Below, in pieces: positions 42,118 to 52,352 of a stretch of 64,000 bases of DNA. Both the position numbers and the translations under genes were made by a program. The notes under the pieces were generated by a model. That model ran no database searches. It was not told where the DNA came from and worked only from the letters and a program-made list of their open reading frames with translations. The stretch's first letter is position 1, and each line of letters starts with the position of its first letter. The stretch covers positions 31,805-95,804 of the forward strand of contig NZ_JQBP01000002.1 of the NCBI RefSeq assembly GCF_001438705.1. The letters run 5' to 3'. Origin of the DNA: Weissella kandleri. Lineage in GTDB: Bacteria > Bacillota > Bacilli > Lactobacillales > Lactobacillaceae.

Positions 42118-42947
42118 TGATGTTAAATCAACTGATTAAGGTTGATGAACGCCAGCTCACTGAGTCCTCTGTACTTAGTGAGCTGTTTATTTATCAACAT
42201 AAATTTGAGCAGATTACGACCATTCAAGCGTTGTTAAAGCAAGTACAGCAAGTTGTGGAAGCCTTACATGCCGGTTTATTACCACCCAATTTACCATGGT
42301 TGGAAGTCGATGAAGCAATGGTGGGGGAAGTTCAGCAGGTTATCTTAAAGCGTTATCCCACGCAACCGGATTTAGGGAATCAAGCGTGGCAAAGGTCCCT
42401 AGATGATTTAGAAGCGTTAGATCAGTGGCTGCATAATTTTCGGGATCTTTTAATTACTAACTATCAAATGTATGGGTATGTTTCAACGCCTTGGTTAGGC
42501 GCGTTACAGGCTTATCTGGGTCAGCGTTCAACTTTGGAACTGATGGCGGGGCGTGGTTATTTAACCGCCGGTTTGCGGGCCTTAACCCCAGATGTCAAGC
42601 ATCAAGCAGTTGATAATTTGAGCTGGAAAAATCAGCCAGATGTAAATGTTATGCCCGCTGTAACAGAGGTGGAAGATTTGGATGCCTTGCAGGCGTTAGC
42701 AATTAATGCGCAGCAAAGCGAAGTGCTTTTAATGAGTTGGGCACCAGATAACGCAACGTTGGATGTCGAAATTTTAAAATGGGTGCGGGCACATTATGCA
42801 GGTGAGTTTTTGGTCATAGGTGAAGTGAATGGTGCGACTAATTCGGCGGAATTTTGGCAAACTGCGCATTTGAAGCCGCTAAAAGCCATCAATCGCAAAT
42901 TTCCTAGTTTTGATTTAATTGATGAAAAAATTTATCAAGTGCATTAA
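42117..42947 (+). CDS. Methyltransferase-like protein coupled to the XRE regulator
   Basis: A 276-residue soluble protein. After a helical N-terminal half (to about residue 135), the rest has a Rossmann-like order. STLELMAGRGYLTAGLRAL is a SAM-loop candidate, then HQAVDNLSW, VLLMSWAPDN and FLVIGEVNGATNSAEFW. The substrate is unknown and the acidic residue after strand 2 is an Asp in AVDN. It overlaps the XRE gene stop (TAATG). ATG 42120 is an alternative start three bases on. Confidence 0.6.
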   Translation: MMLNQLIKVDERQLTESSVLSELFIYQHKFEQITTIQALLKQVQQVVEALHAGLLPPNLPWLEVDEAMVGEVQQVILKRYPTQPDLGNQAWQRSLDDLEALDQWLHNFRDLLITNYQMYGYVSTPWLGALQAYLGQRSTLELMAGRGYLTAGLRALTPDVKHQAVDNLSWKNQPDVNVMPAVTEVEDLDALQALAINAQQSEVLLMSWAPDNATLDVEILKWVRAHYAGEFLVIGEVNGATNSAEFWQTAHLKPLKAINRKFPSFDLIDEKIYQVH

Positions 42948-43029
42948 TAAATTTAATTGCTTATCAGGGTTTAATTGGGTATTATTAGATAATTATGTGA
43001 TGATTAGGCCTGAATGAAAGGGGTAGGTT

Positions 43030-44451
43030 ATGAAAATTTGGGAACAAATGACGCAAAGAGAGCAAGCTAGTAACTATGAAGATAAAGATTCTCAATTGCA
43101 ACGGGTCTTGGGGGTTAAAGATTTCTTGGCGCTGGGCGTGGGAACGATTGTGTCGGCATCCATTTTCACTTTGCCAGGAGTGATTGCAGCACAACATTCT
43201 GGTCCAGCGGTGGTAATTTCATTTTTGTTGGCGGCTGTAGTAGCGGGTCTAATTGCTTTTGCGTATGCTGAAATGGCGGCCACGATGCCTTTTGCTGGCT
43301 CGGCTTACTCATGGATTAACGTTTTATTTGGTGAATTTTTAGGTTGGCTTGTTGGCTGGGCGTTATTAGCCGAATATTTCATTGCCTTAGCGTTTGTTGG
43401 GGCCGGACTATCTGCAAATTTACGAGGTCTCTTAGCAGAATTTGGCGTACATTTACCACGGGTTTTGACGGTGCCGATGAGTGCTGGCGGATTTGGAGAT
43501 ATTATCTCGATTTTAGCAATTTTATTGGTAACCTGGTTATTGGGCCGGGGCGTGAAAAATGCGACTCGCGTAGAATTATTACTGGTTTTGGCGAAAGTCT
43601 TTGCGATTGTTTTGTTTTTAATTGTTGGCTTAACCGCTTTTCATCCCGCCAATTTACATCCGTTTGTACCAGCCTATGACCCAGCCGTAAAACCTGGGCC
43701 TTATGGTGGTTGGCAAGGCATTTGGGCGGGAGTGTCTGGTATTTTCCTTTCATACATTGGATTTGATGCAATCGCCGCTAATTCCGCGGAGGCCAAGGAG
43801 CCTAGTAAAACTATGCCTCGTGGAATTTTAGGCTCATTGTTAATTGCCGTTATTTTATTTTCCACGGTATCGTTAGTTTTGGTCGGGATGTTTAAATCAA
43901 GTGTCTATGCTGGCAATGCAGAACCGGTTGCATGGGCACTACGGGCGACGCAACATCCTTTGGTTTCCGCGATTGTCGCTTCGATTGCCGTGGTCGGAAT
44001 GTTTAGTGCTTTAATTGGAATGAGTATGGCGGGTTCACGTTTAGTTTATGCCTTTGGTCGGGATGGATTGTTACCCCAATCATTAGGTAAATTAGATGCT
44101 AAAGGGACCCCGCAAGTGGGCTTGTGGACGATGGCCTTGGTGGCAATTATCATTACTGCGTGCTTTGAGTTTGCGCAGTTAGCTCAATTGATTTCAGCAG
44201 GTACTTTAGTAGCCTTCGTTTTTGTTTCTTTGGGGATTTATAAATTACGTCCGCGGGAAGGCAAAGACTTAGCGCAACCAGCCTTTCAGATGCCATGGTA
44301 TCCCGTGCTACCGGGGGTGGGAGCCTTGGCCGCCCTATTAGTATTGTTGGGTCTTGGGACGGATGCCAAATTGATGATGTTGATTTGGTTTGTCATTGGA
44401 ATTGCAGTATACTTTTTGTATGGAATGGAACATAAAATTCGGGCTAAATAG
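43030..44451 (+). CDS. APC family amino acid permease (CAT-like)
   Basis: A 473-residue, 12- to 13-helix membrane transporter. VLGVKDFLALGVGTIVSASIF is the first helix with the GxG substrate loop. GIFLSYIGFDAIAANSAEAKEPSKTMPRG is the diagnostic helix 6/loop 6 motif of the cationic-amino-acid (CAT, YfnA-like) branch. GMFSALIGMSMAGSRLVYAF follows. It is distinct from the SteT-like permeases in the window. GAAAGGGG precedes the ATG. Confidence 0.9.
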   Translation: MKIWEQMTQREQASNYEDKDSQLQRVLGVKDFLALGVGTIVSASIFTLPGVIAAQHSGPAVVISFLLAAVVAGLIAFAYAEMAATMPFAGSAYSWINVLFGEFLGWLVGWALLAEYFIALAFVGAGLSANLRGLLAEFGVHLPRVLTVPMSAGGFGDIISILAILLVTWLLGRGVKNATRVELLLVLAKVFAIVLFLIVGLTAFHPANLHPFVPAYDPAVKPGPYGGWQGIWAGVSGIFLSYIGFDAIAANSAEAKEPSKTMPRGILGSLLIAVILFSTVSLVLVGMFKSSVYAGNAEPVAWALRATQHPLVSAIVASIAVVGMFSALIGMSMAGSRLVYAFGRDGLLPQSLGKLDAKGTPQVGLWTMALVAIIITACFEFAQLAQLISAGTLVAFVFVSLGIYKLRPREGKDLAQPAFQMPWYPVLPGVGALAALLVLLGLGTDAKLMMLIWFVIGIAVYFLYGMEHKIRAK

Positions 44452-44529
44452 TTTGAAGAACTTTAAAGATGGTTGATAACATTGGGATTAGCCATTGTAA
44501 TACATAAAATTAGGCTGGAGGTTGTTGAG

Positions 44530-46341
44530 ATGTATCAATTAAATTGGGATTTGGATTCAATTTATCAAGGGGGCGTAAATGGTGCGGATTTTCAACAACA
44601 TTTAGCTGAATTTAAGGAAATGCTGCAACAATTTACGCAAACTATGCAAGCTTTAGCTGATCGGGCATTAGATGAAAACATTTTCCCGGCCGTAACGCAG
44701 GCACTAGATGCATATCAGACGCTGTTATCAAGACAATTGACATTGGATTTATTCGTTAATGCATGGGCAGCGGATAATTATGGAAATCCCATTTATCGGC
44801 CTATTCAGGTTCAATTGGAGCAATTAGCTGCCCAATTGACCGAACCTGAGCAAATTCTTCAACGCTTATTAGGATCGATGCCAGAACCAGTCTTTCAAGT
44901 ATTTGTGGAAGAGCCGGCCATTGGACCGATTAAATTTGCGGTGCAAGAGATGCGATCTGCGGCGCAACGGTTGTTAGCACCGGCGACCGAACAATTATTC
45001 AATCAAATGCAGTTAGATGGATTATCAGCGTGGTCTAGCCATTATGAGACTTTGGTTGGTGGTCTAACATTGACGTATGTTGATGAGTTTAATCAAGAAC
45101 GGACAATTTCGGCGGGACAAGCTGTGAATGAAATTGATGGTTACCCGGATGCTAAAGTACGAGCGCACATCATGCAAGCATATGAACAGATGTGGGCGCA
45201 GGTAGAAGACTTGGCGGCTGATACCTTGAATCATTTGGCTGGAGCACGTTTAACGGAACAACATGCCCATCATGAAATGGACTTTTTGACTGAGCCCCTA
45301 CGCTTAAATCGGATGTCGAAGGCTGCTTTAGATATGATGTGGCAGGTGGTGGAAGAACATCAAACTATGTTTAAACCTTATTTCAAACGGCGTGCTGAAT
45401 TATTAGGGGTTACGGAGTTAGGTTGGCAAGATCAAACGGCACCTTTAGGCGCATTAGGTAATTATCAAGCGCAAAAAATGAGTTATGATGAAACGGCACA
45501 ATTGATTATTGAAAATTTTGCTAAATATTCACCCAAGATGGCGCAATTTGCACAAAACGCGTTTGAAAAGCAATGGATTGAAGCGCAAAACCGGCCGGGT
45601 AAGCAACCGGGGGGCTGGATGGAGAGTGTGCCAGATTTACAAGAATCACGTATCTTTTTGACCTTTACGGGTTCACCTAATGATGCGGCAACGATTGCAC
45701 ATGAATTAGGGCATGGTTTCCATACTGAAGTCTTAAAAGATTTGCCATACTTGCGAAATAATTACGCGATGAACGTCGCTGAGACGGCTTCAACTTTTGC
45801 CGAGCTAGTGGTTAATGATGCCAATGTACAAAATGCACAGAGTGATGCCGAACGGGTAGCTTTATTAGATGCTAAATTAGCTAATCCGGTCGCTATGTTT
45901 ATGAACATCAACGCCCGTTACCGCTTTGAGCGGCAGTTTTATCAAGAGCGTCAGGCTGGATATGTGCCAGCTAGTCGGTTAAATGAAATGATGGAAGCGG
46001 CCCAAAAAGCCGCTTTCCAAGGTGTCTTAACGACCTGGCATCCCCACTTCTGGGCCTCAAAGCTTCATTTTTACGCGGACGATGTACCTTTCTATAATTT
46101 CCCATACACCTTTGGATACTTGTTTAGTCTAGGTATTTATACGTGGGCTAAGCAGCAACCAAACTTTGAAGCAGCCTATATTGAATTATTGCAAGACACG
46201 GCTGCGATGACGACTGAAGAACTAGCACTGAAGCATCTACATGTGGATTTGACACAACCTGATTTCTGGGAGCAAGGTGTTAAAGCAATTCAAGCTGATT
46301 TGGATGAATATTTGACTTTATCAGCACAATTTGTAAAATAA
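44530..46341 (+). CDS. pepF: M3 family oligoendopeptidase
   Basis: A 603-residue cytoplasmic zinc peptidase that cuts oligopeptides. The metal site is HELGHGFHTEV (H391, H395, with the third ligand Glu in NVAETASTFAELVV). The N-terminal half is the helical oligopeptidase-F domain. ATG 44530 has GGAGG 9 bases upstream, although the frame opens at 44473. With pepD and the permeases it supplies amino acids from imported peptides. Confidence 0.92.
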   Translation: MYQLNWDLDSIYQGGVNGADFQQHLAEFKEMLQQFTQTMQALADRALDENIFPAVTQALDAYQTLLSRQLTLDLFVNAWAADNYGNPIYRPIQVQLEQLAAQLTEPEQILQRLLGSMPEPVFQVFVEEPAIGPIKFAVQEMRSAAQRLLAPATEQLFNQMQLDGLSAWSSHYETLVGGLTLTYVDEFNQERTISAGQAVNEIDGYPDAKVRAHIMQAYEQMWAQVEDLAADTLNHLAGARLTEQHAHHEMDFLTEPLRLNRMSKAALDMMWQVVEEHQTMFKPYFKRRAELLGVTELGWQDQTAPLGALGNYQAQKMSYDETAQLIIENFAKYSPKMAQFAQNAFEKQWIEAQNRPGKQPGGWMESVPDLQESRIFLTFTGSPNDAATIAHELGHGFHTEVLKDLPYLRNNYAMNVAETASTFAELVVNDANVQNAQSDAERVALLDAKLANPVAMFMNINARYRFERQFYQERQAGYVPASRLNEMMEAAQKAAFQGVLTTWHPHFWASKLHFYADDVPFYNFPYTFGYLFSLGIYTWAKQQPNFEAAYIELLQDTAAMTTEELALKHLHVDLTQPDFWEQGVKAIQADLDEYLTLSAQFVK

Positions 46342-46373
46342 ACTAAATTATATAAAAATGCGAGGCATGTAAT

Positions 46374-47729
46374 ATGACGATAAAAAGTAGCTTTGCCAAA
46401 ATGGTTGGAAAGTCAACTTATTTTGTGTTAACCAAAGTTTTCCATCGGGGTGGAACCTCCCTTCCCGGTACATTGGCCATGAAAATTGATCCGAATGTAT
46501 TACAAACGATGGCCAATCAATACAATGTTATTTTAGTCACGGGAACGAATGGAAAAACGTTGACGACCACTTTAATTACGCGTGTTTTGCGAGAAAAGTA
46601 TACGGATGTGATTACGAATCATTCTGGTTCAAATATGCTTCAAGGAATTACTGGAACGATGTTGTCGGCCAAGGTTAAAGATCGGACACAAAAGCCGTTA
46701 TTAGTCTTAGAAGTTGATGAAGCCAATGTTGAGGAAGTTAGCCGCCAATTAAAACCTAAAGCGTTTGTCTTGACTAATATTTTCCGTGATCAGTTGGATC
46801 GTTATGGTGAAATTTATACCACCTATGAGAAGATCTTGCGGGGAATTCGTTTGGTACCGGAAGCCACTTTGTTTGTGAACGCTGATTCGCCAATCTTTAT
46901 GCGGGGTGATTTACCAAATCCACGCGTTAATTTTGGTTTTAATCATGTTCCAGCTAAGGGTGATGAACGGGCTCCTCATAACACGGATGGGATTTTGTCA
47001 CCCACGGATAACAGTATTTTGTCATACCATTTCCGGACGTTTGCAAATCAGGGTGATTATTTCTCAAAGACGGATGATTTTAAACGGCCTACATTAGATT
47101 ATGCGGTGACAAAGTTGAATCAGTTAACGCCTAAATTCTCTAATTTTGATCTTGATGGTGAAACCTATCAAATTGAAATCGGCGGGATGTACAATATTTA
47201 TAATGCTTTGGCCGCTTATACGGTTGGTCGGACCTTAGGTGTTTCAAAAACCCAAATTCACCATGCGTTTGAATCGAATGAGCAAATTTTTGGTCGACAA
47301 GAACAGATTCAAGTCAAAGATAAAGCCGTTACGATTGTATTGATTAAAAATCCTGTGGGTGCTAACCAAGTCTTGGAAATGATGAAGACTGACCCTGATC
47401 CGAAATCAGTGATGGTTTTGTTGAATGCAAACTATGCAGATGGAATTGATACGAGTTGGATCTGGGACGCTGAATTTGAAGATTTGAAAGACATGAACGT
47501 GCAAGCTTTGGCCACTGGTGGTGAGCGGTATAAGGACGTGTATGTTCGATTGAAGATGTCGGGATTTGGAGATCACCCGTTCTATCCAAGCATGAAGCAA
47601 GTTGTTGGTGCCATTGAAAAGATGCCGACGAAAAATGTATATGTCATGGCGACCTACACGGCAATGTTGCAATTACGAGAACAATTAGCCCAGCGCGGTT
47701 ATCTTAAAAATCATCAGATGGGGGAATAA
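46374..47729 (+). CDS. murT: Lipid II isoglutaminyl synthase subunit MurT, cysteine-free
   Basis: A 451-residue Mur-ligase-like enzyme that, with GatD, amidates the D-Glu of lipid II. The P-loop is LVTGTNGKTLTT. VLEVDEANVEEV and FVLTNIFRDQLDRYGE are Mur-ligase centre blocks. The C-terminal DUF1727 domain holds VLLNANYADGIDTSWIWDAEFE. Usual MurT proteins have a four-cysteine zinc ribbon in the middle domain. The matching stretch here (about residues 205-245, from LSPTDNSILSYHF to DDFKRPTLDY) has no Cys, and the whole protein has none. gatD follows after 2 bases. Confidence 0.93.
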   Translation: MTIKSSFAKMVGKSTYFVLTKVFHRGGTSLPGTLAMKIDPNVLQTMANQYNVILVTGTNGKTLTTTLITRVLREKYTDVITNHSGSNMLQGITGTMLSAKVKDRTQKPLLVLEVDEANVEEVSRQLKPKAFVLTNIFRDQLDRYGEIYTTYEKILRGIRLVPEATLFVNADSPIFMRGDLPNPRVNFGFNHVPAKGDERAPHNTDGILSPTDNSILSYHFRTFANQGDYFSKTDDFKRPTLDYAVTKLNQLTPKFSNFDLDGETYQIEIGGMYNIYNALAAYTVGRTLGVSKTQIHHAFESNEQIFGRQEQIQVKDKAVTIVLIKNPVGANQVLEMMKTDPDPKSVMVLLNANYADGIDTSWIWDAEFEDLKDMNVQALATGGERYKDVYVRLKMSGFGDHPFYPSMKQVVGAIEKMPTKNVYVMATYTAMLQLREQLAQRGYLKNHQMGE

Positions 47730-47731
47730 GC

Positions 47732-48439
47732 ATGGCTAAATATCAGATTAACGCCGCACATTTATATGCTGATTTGATGAATACGTATGGCGACTATGGG
47801 AACTTAGTGGCTTTACGCTATTATGCACAGCAAATTGGGGTGGATTTTAACGTGGATGTGGTCTCAATTGGGGATGAATTCCATGACCAAAAGTACGATT
47901 TCGTGCTGTTTGGCGGTGGTCAAGACTATGAAGAACAAGTGGTCGCTGCTGATTTGCCTACAAAGTCCGCAGCCATTAAGCGCTATATTGAAGCTGATGG
48001 ACCTTTCTTAGGGGTTTGTGGTGGATTCCAGCTGCTTGGTGAATATTTCTTGTTGGCTGATGGGACGCGCGTGGAGGGGATTTCAGCGATGCGTCATTAC
48101 ACGTTAAATCAACCGCATAATCGGTTTACTGGTAACATTCGCATCCAAAGTGAAGAAACTGGACAGATTTATGTAGGTTTTGAAAATCATCAAGGCCGGA
48201 CCTTTATTGCGGATAATGAGCGCCCCCTTGGGAACGTTTTGTCCGGGAATGGAAATAATGGTGAGGATCACGGCGAAGGCTTAATCTATAAAAATGTGTT
48301 TGGTACCTATTTTCACGGGCCAATTTTAACGCGGAATGGTAATTTAGCTTTACGGATGTTGGCGATTATCTTAAAGCGTAAATATCCAGAAATTGATTGG
48401 AAAGCTAAGTTGGCGCCAGTTGAACCAGAATCGTTTTAG
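47732..48439 (+). CDS. gatD: Lipid II isoglutaminyl synthase subunit GatD
   Basis: A 235-residue class I glutamine amidotransferase that supplies ammonia to MurT. The nucleophile is C96 in FLGVCGGFQLLG and the catalytic His is H195 in GTYFHGPIL. It lies 2 bases after murT, so the two subunits are made together. Confidence 0.94.
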   Translation: MAKYQINAAHLYADLMNTYGDYGNLVALRYYAQQIGVDFNVDVVSIGDEFHDQKYDFVLFGGGQDYEEQVVAADLPTKSAAIKRYIEADGPFLGVCGGFQLLGEYFLLADGTRVEGISAMRHYTLNQPHNRFTGNIRIQSEETGQIYVGFENHQGRTFIADNERPLGNVLSGNGNNGEDHGEGLIYKNVFGTYFHGPILTRNGNLALRMLAIILKRKYPEIDWKAKLAPVEPESF

Positions 48440-48456
48440 CTAGTTTGGCAAAATTA

Positions 48457-48490
48457 AGTGCATTCTCGTTGCTTGAGGGTGCCTTTTTTG
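48457..48490 (+). terminator. murT-gatD terminator
   Basis: GTGCATTCTC pairs imperfectly with GAGGGTGCC and T6 follows. Confidence 0.65.
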
Positions 48491-48582
48491 TTGATAAGAT
48501 GAGTTCAATCAAATTAGTTGAGGCTTGGTCATTTTACGAAGGAAAGACACGGATAATTCATCGAACGACAATGATTTTCGTG

Positions 48583-48588
48583 TATAAT
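48583..48588 (+). promoter_or_regulatory. Extended -10 of the tdk operon
   Basis: TGTATAAT at 48581-48588, 33 bases before tdk. No good -35 is seen, as is usual with an extended -10. Confidence 0.5.
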
Positions 48589-48620
48589 AATTAAGATAGA
48601 TTAAAAAGGGGTGGTAGATT

Positions 48621-49229
48621 ATGGCACAGTTATTCTTTCGTTACGGCGCAATGGCCAGTGGTAAGAGTATTGAGATTTTAAAAGTTGCACACAATTATGA
48701 AAGTCAGGGCCGGAAAGTTTTACTATTAACGAGTGCTTTTGATAATCGGACCGAAATTGGAGCGATTGCTTCACGAATCGGGTTGCAGCGGACTGCGCGA
48801 GCAATTTCACCGGATGACGATTTGGCCGCAATTATTCGACCAGTCACTGATGATATTTCAGCGGTGCTTATTGATGAAGCCCAATTTTTAACGAAAGCTC
48901 AAGTTTTAGAATTAACCCAAATTGTTGATGATTTAAATATCCCAGTCTTAGCCTTTGGGTTAAAACAGGATGCATTTAATCAGTTATTTGTCGGTTCAGA
49001 AGCCTTATTAATCTATGCTGATAAAATTGAAGAAATGAAAACGCTGTGCTCATTTTGTACGCGCAAAGCAACCATGAATTTGCGGATTGCGGATGGGCAA
49101 CCCGTTTATAGTGGTGCGCAAATCCAAATTGGGGGCGATGAGGCCTATATGCCCGTTTGTCGACGGCACTATCAGCACCCTGATTTAGCTATGATTGAAC
49201 AACATCTCCAAAGTTTAGAAAAGGAATAA
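48621..49229 (+). CDS. tdk: Thymidine kinase
   Basis: A 202-residue salvage enzyme phosphorylating thymidine. The P-loop is [11 protein letters not shown], the LIDEAQFL Walker B segment carries the catalytic Glu, and the zinc lasso CSFCTRKA with VCRRHY provides Cys ligands. It opens the conserved tdk-prfA-prmC-sua5-glyA block. Confidence 0.94.
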   Translation: MAQLFFRYGAMASGKSIEILKVAHNYESQGRKVLLLTSAFDNRTEIGAIASRIGLQRTARAISPDDDLAAIIRPVTDDISAVLIDEAQFLTKAQVLELTQIVDDLNIPVLAFGLKQDAFNQLFVGSEALLIYADKIEEMKTLCSFCTRKATMNLRIADGQPVYSGAQIQIGGDEAYMPVCRRHYQHPDLAMIEQHLQSLEKE

Positions 49230-49234
49230 TGATA

Positions 49235-50314
49235 ATGGACGAAATTTTTGAAAAGGTGCAAGCGCTAGTTGACCGCTACGATGAAGTGAGTGAAATGTTG
49301 AGTGATCCAGATGTTATTAGTGACACCAAACGGTTTATGGAACTTTCAAAAGAAGAAGGTTCACTTCGCGAGACGGTGGAAACTTTTAAGCATTACCAGG
49401 AAGTCTCGGCTGATTTAGCTGGTGATAAAGAGCTTTTGCAAGAAAAGCTTGATCCAGAAATGGAAGAAATTACCAAAGAAGAAATTAAGGAATTAACGGC
49501 GGAAAAAGTGAACCTAGAAGATCAACTGAAGGTTATGTTGTTACCCAAAGACCCTAATGATGATAAAAATATTATTATGGAAATTCATGGGGCCGCTGGT
49601 GGGGATGAAGCAGCGCTTTTTGCGGGTAATTTGTATGAAATGTACTCACGCTATGCCGAAAAGCAAGGTTGGACGATTCAAGTGATTGATGAAAACCGAA
49701 CTGAAATTGGTGGTTATAAAGAATTAGTTTTGATGATTCAAGGGAATAATGTTTATTCTAAGTTGAAATTTGAGAATGGGGCGCACCGTGTTCAACGGGT
49801 GCCCGAGACCGAATCGGCTGGCCGCGTACATACTTCAACAGCGACGGTTGGGGTGATGCCAGAATATGAAGATGTTGATATTGAGATTGAAGACAAAGAC
49901 CTCCGGGTCGATGTGTATCGGTCTTCTGGGGCTGGGGGACAGCATATTAACAAAACTTCATCAGCCGTGCGGATGACCCACATTCCCACGGGGGTGGTGG
50001 TTGCAATGCAGGATCAACGTTCGCAGCAACAAAATCGGGCCAAGGCATTAGAAATTTTGAAGGCGCGTGTTTATAACTACTACGCCTCGCAAAATGAAGC
50101 GGAGTATTCAGAGATGCGAAAGACGGCGGTTGGAACGGGCGATCGTTCGGAGCGGATTCGGACGTATAATTACCCGCAAAATCGGGTCACCGACCACCGG
50201 ATTGGCTTATCGTTGAACAAGTTAGATCGTATTATGAATGGTGAATTAGAAGATATTATCGATGCTTTGGTGATTGCTGATCAGACCGCCCAGCTTGAGG
50301 AATTGAAGAAATAG
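49235..50314 (+). CDS. prfA: Peptide chain release factor 1
   Basis: A 359-residue class I release factor that reads UAA and UAG. The catalytic GGQ lies in [17 protein letters not shown], and the glutamine is the target of PrmC just downstream. ATG 49229 is in frame but too close to the AAGGA site, while ATG 49235 has 9 bases of spacing. Confidence 0.95.
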   Translation: MDEIFEKVQALVDRYDEVSEMLSDPDVISDTKRFMELSKEEGSLRETVETFKHYQEVSADLAGDKELLQEKLDPEMEEITKEEIKELTAEKVNLEDQLKVMLLPKDPNDDKNIIMEIHGAAGGDEAALFAGNLYEMYSRYAEKQGWTIQVIDENRTEIGGYKELVLMIQGNNVYSKLKFENGAHRVQRVPETESAGRVHTSTATVGVMPEYEDVDIEIEDKDLRVDVYRSSGAGGQHINKTSSAVRMTHIPTGVVVAMQDQRSQQQNRAKALEILKARVYNYYASQNEAEYSEMRKTAVGTGDRSERIRTYNYPQNRVTDHRIGLSLNKLDRIMNGELEDIIDALVIADQTAQLEELKK

Positions 50315-50317
50315 CTT

Positions 50318-51175
50318 ATGTTTGAAGAAGAATGGACTTTTGAAGCTTTACGGCAATGGGGTAATTGGCAATTAGAACCTTATATTCAAGATCAAACCGA
50401 TCGTGAAAATCAATTAGACTATTTATTAACAGGCATGATGGACTGGAATTATAGTCAATTGAATAATAATTTAAATACAGTGATTGAAGATCCCAAACGG
50501 ATCCGCTTCATGGTCGCGGTGCGCGCCCTTAAAGGCGGGGAGCCCGTGCAATATGCTTTGGGGCATGCGCCATTTTACGGTCGCGAATTTCAAGTTGATC
50601 GGCGGGTTTTGATTCCACGTCCAGAGACCGAAGAGTTAGTAGATTGGATTTTAAAAGATCAGCCCCAAACCACCCAACGCGTTTTAGACGTTGGGACTGG
50701 TTCAGGGGTAATTGCGATTACTTTGCAGGCTGAACGCCCAGCTTGGCAAGTGCTAGGGAGTGATATCTCGGCCGAGGCTTTGGCTGTGGCAAAAGTCAAT
50801 GGAAAAAAGTATGCGCCAGCCGTTACGTGGCAACAGAGCGATTTATTTTCCCAAATTGAAGGACAATTTGATGTGATTGTGTCTAATCCGCCTTATATTG
50901 CGGAGAATGAAAAAACAGTGATGGATGATTCGGTTCTTTTTTATGAACCGGAATTAGCTTTGTTTGCAGACGATCAAGGGTTAGCTTTATATAAGCTAAT
51001 AGCCCAGCATTTATTAGATTATCTAGCGCCGCAGGGGACAGCCTATTTTGAGATTGGCTATTTGCAAGGGCCAGCTTTAGTGGAGTTGTTTGAAACTTTG
51101 CCCGAGGTTCAAGTTGAATTACGGCAAGATTTTAGTGGACATGATCGAATGCTGCAAGTTAAGCGGATGAACTAA
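50318..51175 (+). CDS. prmC: Release factor glutamine methyltransferase
   Basis: A 285-residue SAM enzyme methylating the GGQ glutamine of release factors. The SAM motif is VLDVGTGSGVIAITL and the substrate-glutamine motif is VSNPPYIAENE. The N-terminal helical domain binds the release factor. It starts 3 bases after prfA, its substrate gene. Confidence 0.95.
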   Translation: MFEEEWTFEALRQWGNWQLEPYIQDQTDRENQLDYLLTGMMDWNYSQLNNNLNTVIEDPKRIRFMVAVRALKGGEPVQYALGHAPFYGREFQVDRRVLIPRPETEELVDWILKDQPQTTQRVLDVGTGSGVIAITLQAERPAWQVLGSDISAEALAVAKVNGKKYAPAVTWQQSDLFSQIEGQFDVIVSNPPYIAENEKTVMDDSVLFYEPELALFADDQGLALYKLIAQHLLDYLAPQGTAYFEIGYLQGPALVELFETLPEVQVELRQDFSGHDRMLQVKRMN

Positions 51176-51216
51176 GATGTAAAATGAAATATTGAAAAAA
51201 GAGTGAGAAGGCAAAT

Positions 51217-52242
51217 ATGGAAACAAAAATATGGCAAGCGACCGATTTAAGCGCAGCTGTTACAGCCTTAAAACGGGGGCGTCTAGTGGCGTTTCCGACT
51301 GAGACCGTCTATGGTTTGGGAGCAGATGCGTTCAATGAAAAAGCAGTTAGTAAAGTGTATGCAGCAAAGGGACGACCTTCTGATAATCCGTTGATTGTTC
51401 ACGTTGCCACGCCTAGCCAAGTGCGTGATTATGCTCAGGTGAGTGAGCAAGCCCAGCAATTAATGGATGCCTTTTGGCCGGGACCATTGACCATTATCTT
51501 ACCAGTGGTACCAGATAAATTATCAAAATTAGTGACGGGTGGCTTACAGACGGTAGCTTCCCGGCTTCCCGATAATGCAGTTACGCGGCAATTAATTAAT
51601 GCGGTGGGTTCACCCTTAGTGGGACCATCGGCGAATACCTCTGGAAAGCCTAGCCCCACCATTGCTGAGCATGTCTACCATGATTTACACGGTAAGATTG
51701 CCGGAGTGGTTGATGATGGTGCCACCAAGATTGGAGTTGAATCAACAGTGATTGATTTATCAACCGACAGTCCTGCTATTTTACGACCAGGTAAAATTAC
51801 CGGTCCTGAAATTGAAGCTGTTTTAGGGGGGCCAGTTGATTCTTTTGAACATCACGTAGCAGCAGATGAGGTGCCTAAAGCACCGGGTATGAAATATCGG
51901 CATTATGCGCCAGACAAAGATGTCTATATGGTTAAAGAAGCGGATTGGACTCAAGCTATCATCTGGGCGCAAGGACAATTGGCCCCTGTCGGTTTGATGC
52001 TCCCTGATCAATTGGTTGAAAAACATCAATTAGCGGGGATGGACTTTGTTTGGCCATTAGGTGAAAATGATGCCAGCGCGGCGGCAAAATTATTTGCTGG
52101 GTTACGTAATTTCGATGACCAGCCCATGGTAAAAACGATTTTGGTGGCGCGGTTAGCTGACACGCCAGCGAATGGAGCTTATAATAATCGTTTAAATAAA
52201 GCAGCCGGTGGTCAATATTTTGATGTGGCAGAATTTATGTGA
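51217..52242 (+). CDS. sua5: Threonylcarbamoyl-AMP synthase (Sua5 long form)
   Basis: A 341-residue enzyme making threonylcarbamoyl-AMP for t6A in tRNAs that read ANN codons. Residues 1-205 form the YrdC/TsaC domain (RLVAFPTETVYGLGADAF, KGRPSDNPLIVH, GPSANTSGKPSPT). A linker and a C-terminal Sua5 domain (residues 225-341) make it the long form, also known as YwlC in bacilli. GAGTGAGAAGG precedes the ATG. Confidence 0.94.
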   Translation: METKIWQATDLSAAVTALKRGRLVAFPTETVYGLGADAFNEKAVSKVYAAKGRPSDNPLIVHVATPSQVRDYAQVSEQAQQLMDAFWPGPLTIILPVVPDKLSKLVTGGLQTVASRLPDNAVTRQLINAVGSPLVGPSANTSGKPSPTIAEHVYHDLHGKIAGVVDDGATKIGVESTVIDLSTDSPAILRPGKITGPEIEAVLGGPVDSFEHHVAADEVPKAPGMKYRHYAPDKDVYMVKEADWTQAIIWAQGQLAPVGLMLPDQLVEKHQLAGMDFVWPLGENDASAAAKLFAGLRNFDDQPMVKTILVARLADTPANGAYNNRLNKAAGGQYFDVAEFM

Positions 52243-52352
52243 TTTAAATTTATTACCTATGTAATGTAAGTAATAGGATAATGGTTTAAACATGATAAAG
52301 TGGTCGCAACAAGATTATATATTTATATTTAAGTAAAAAAGGAGCGTGTTAA

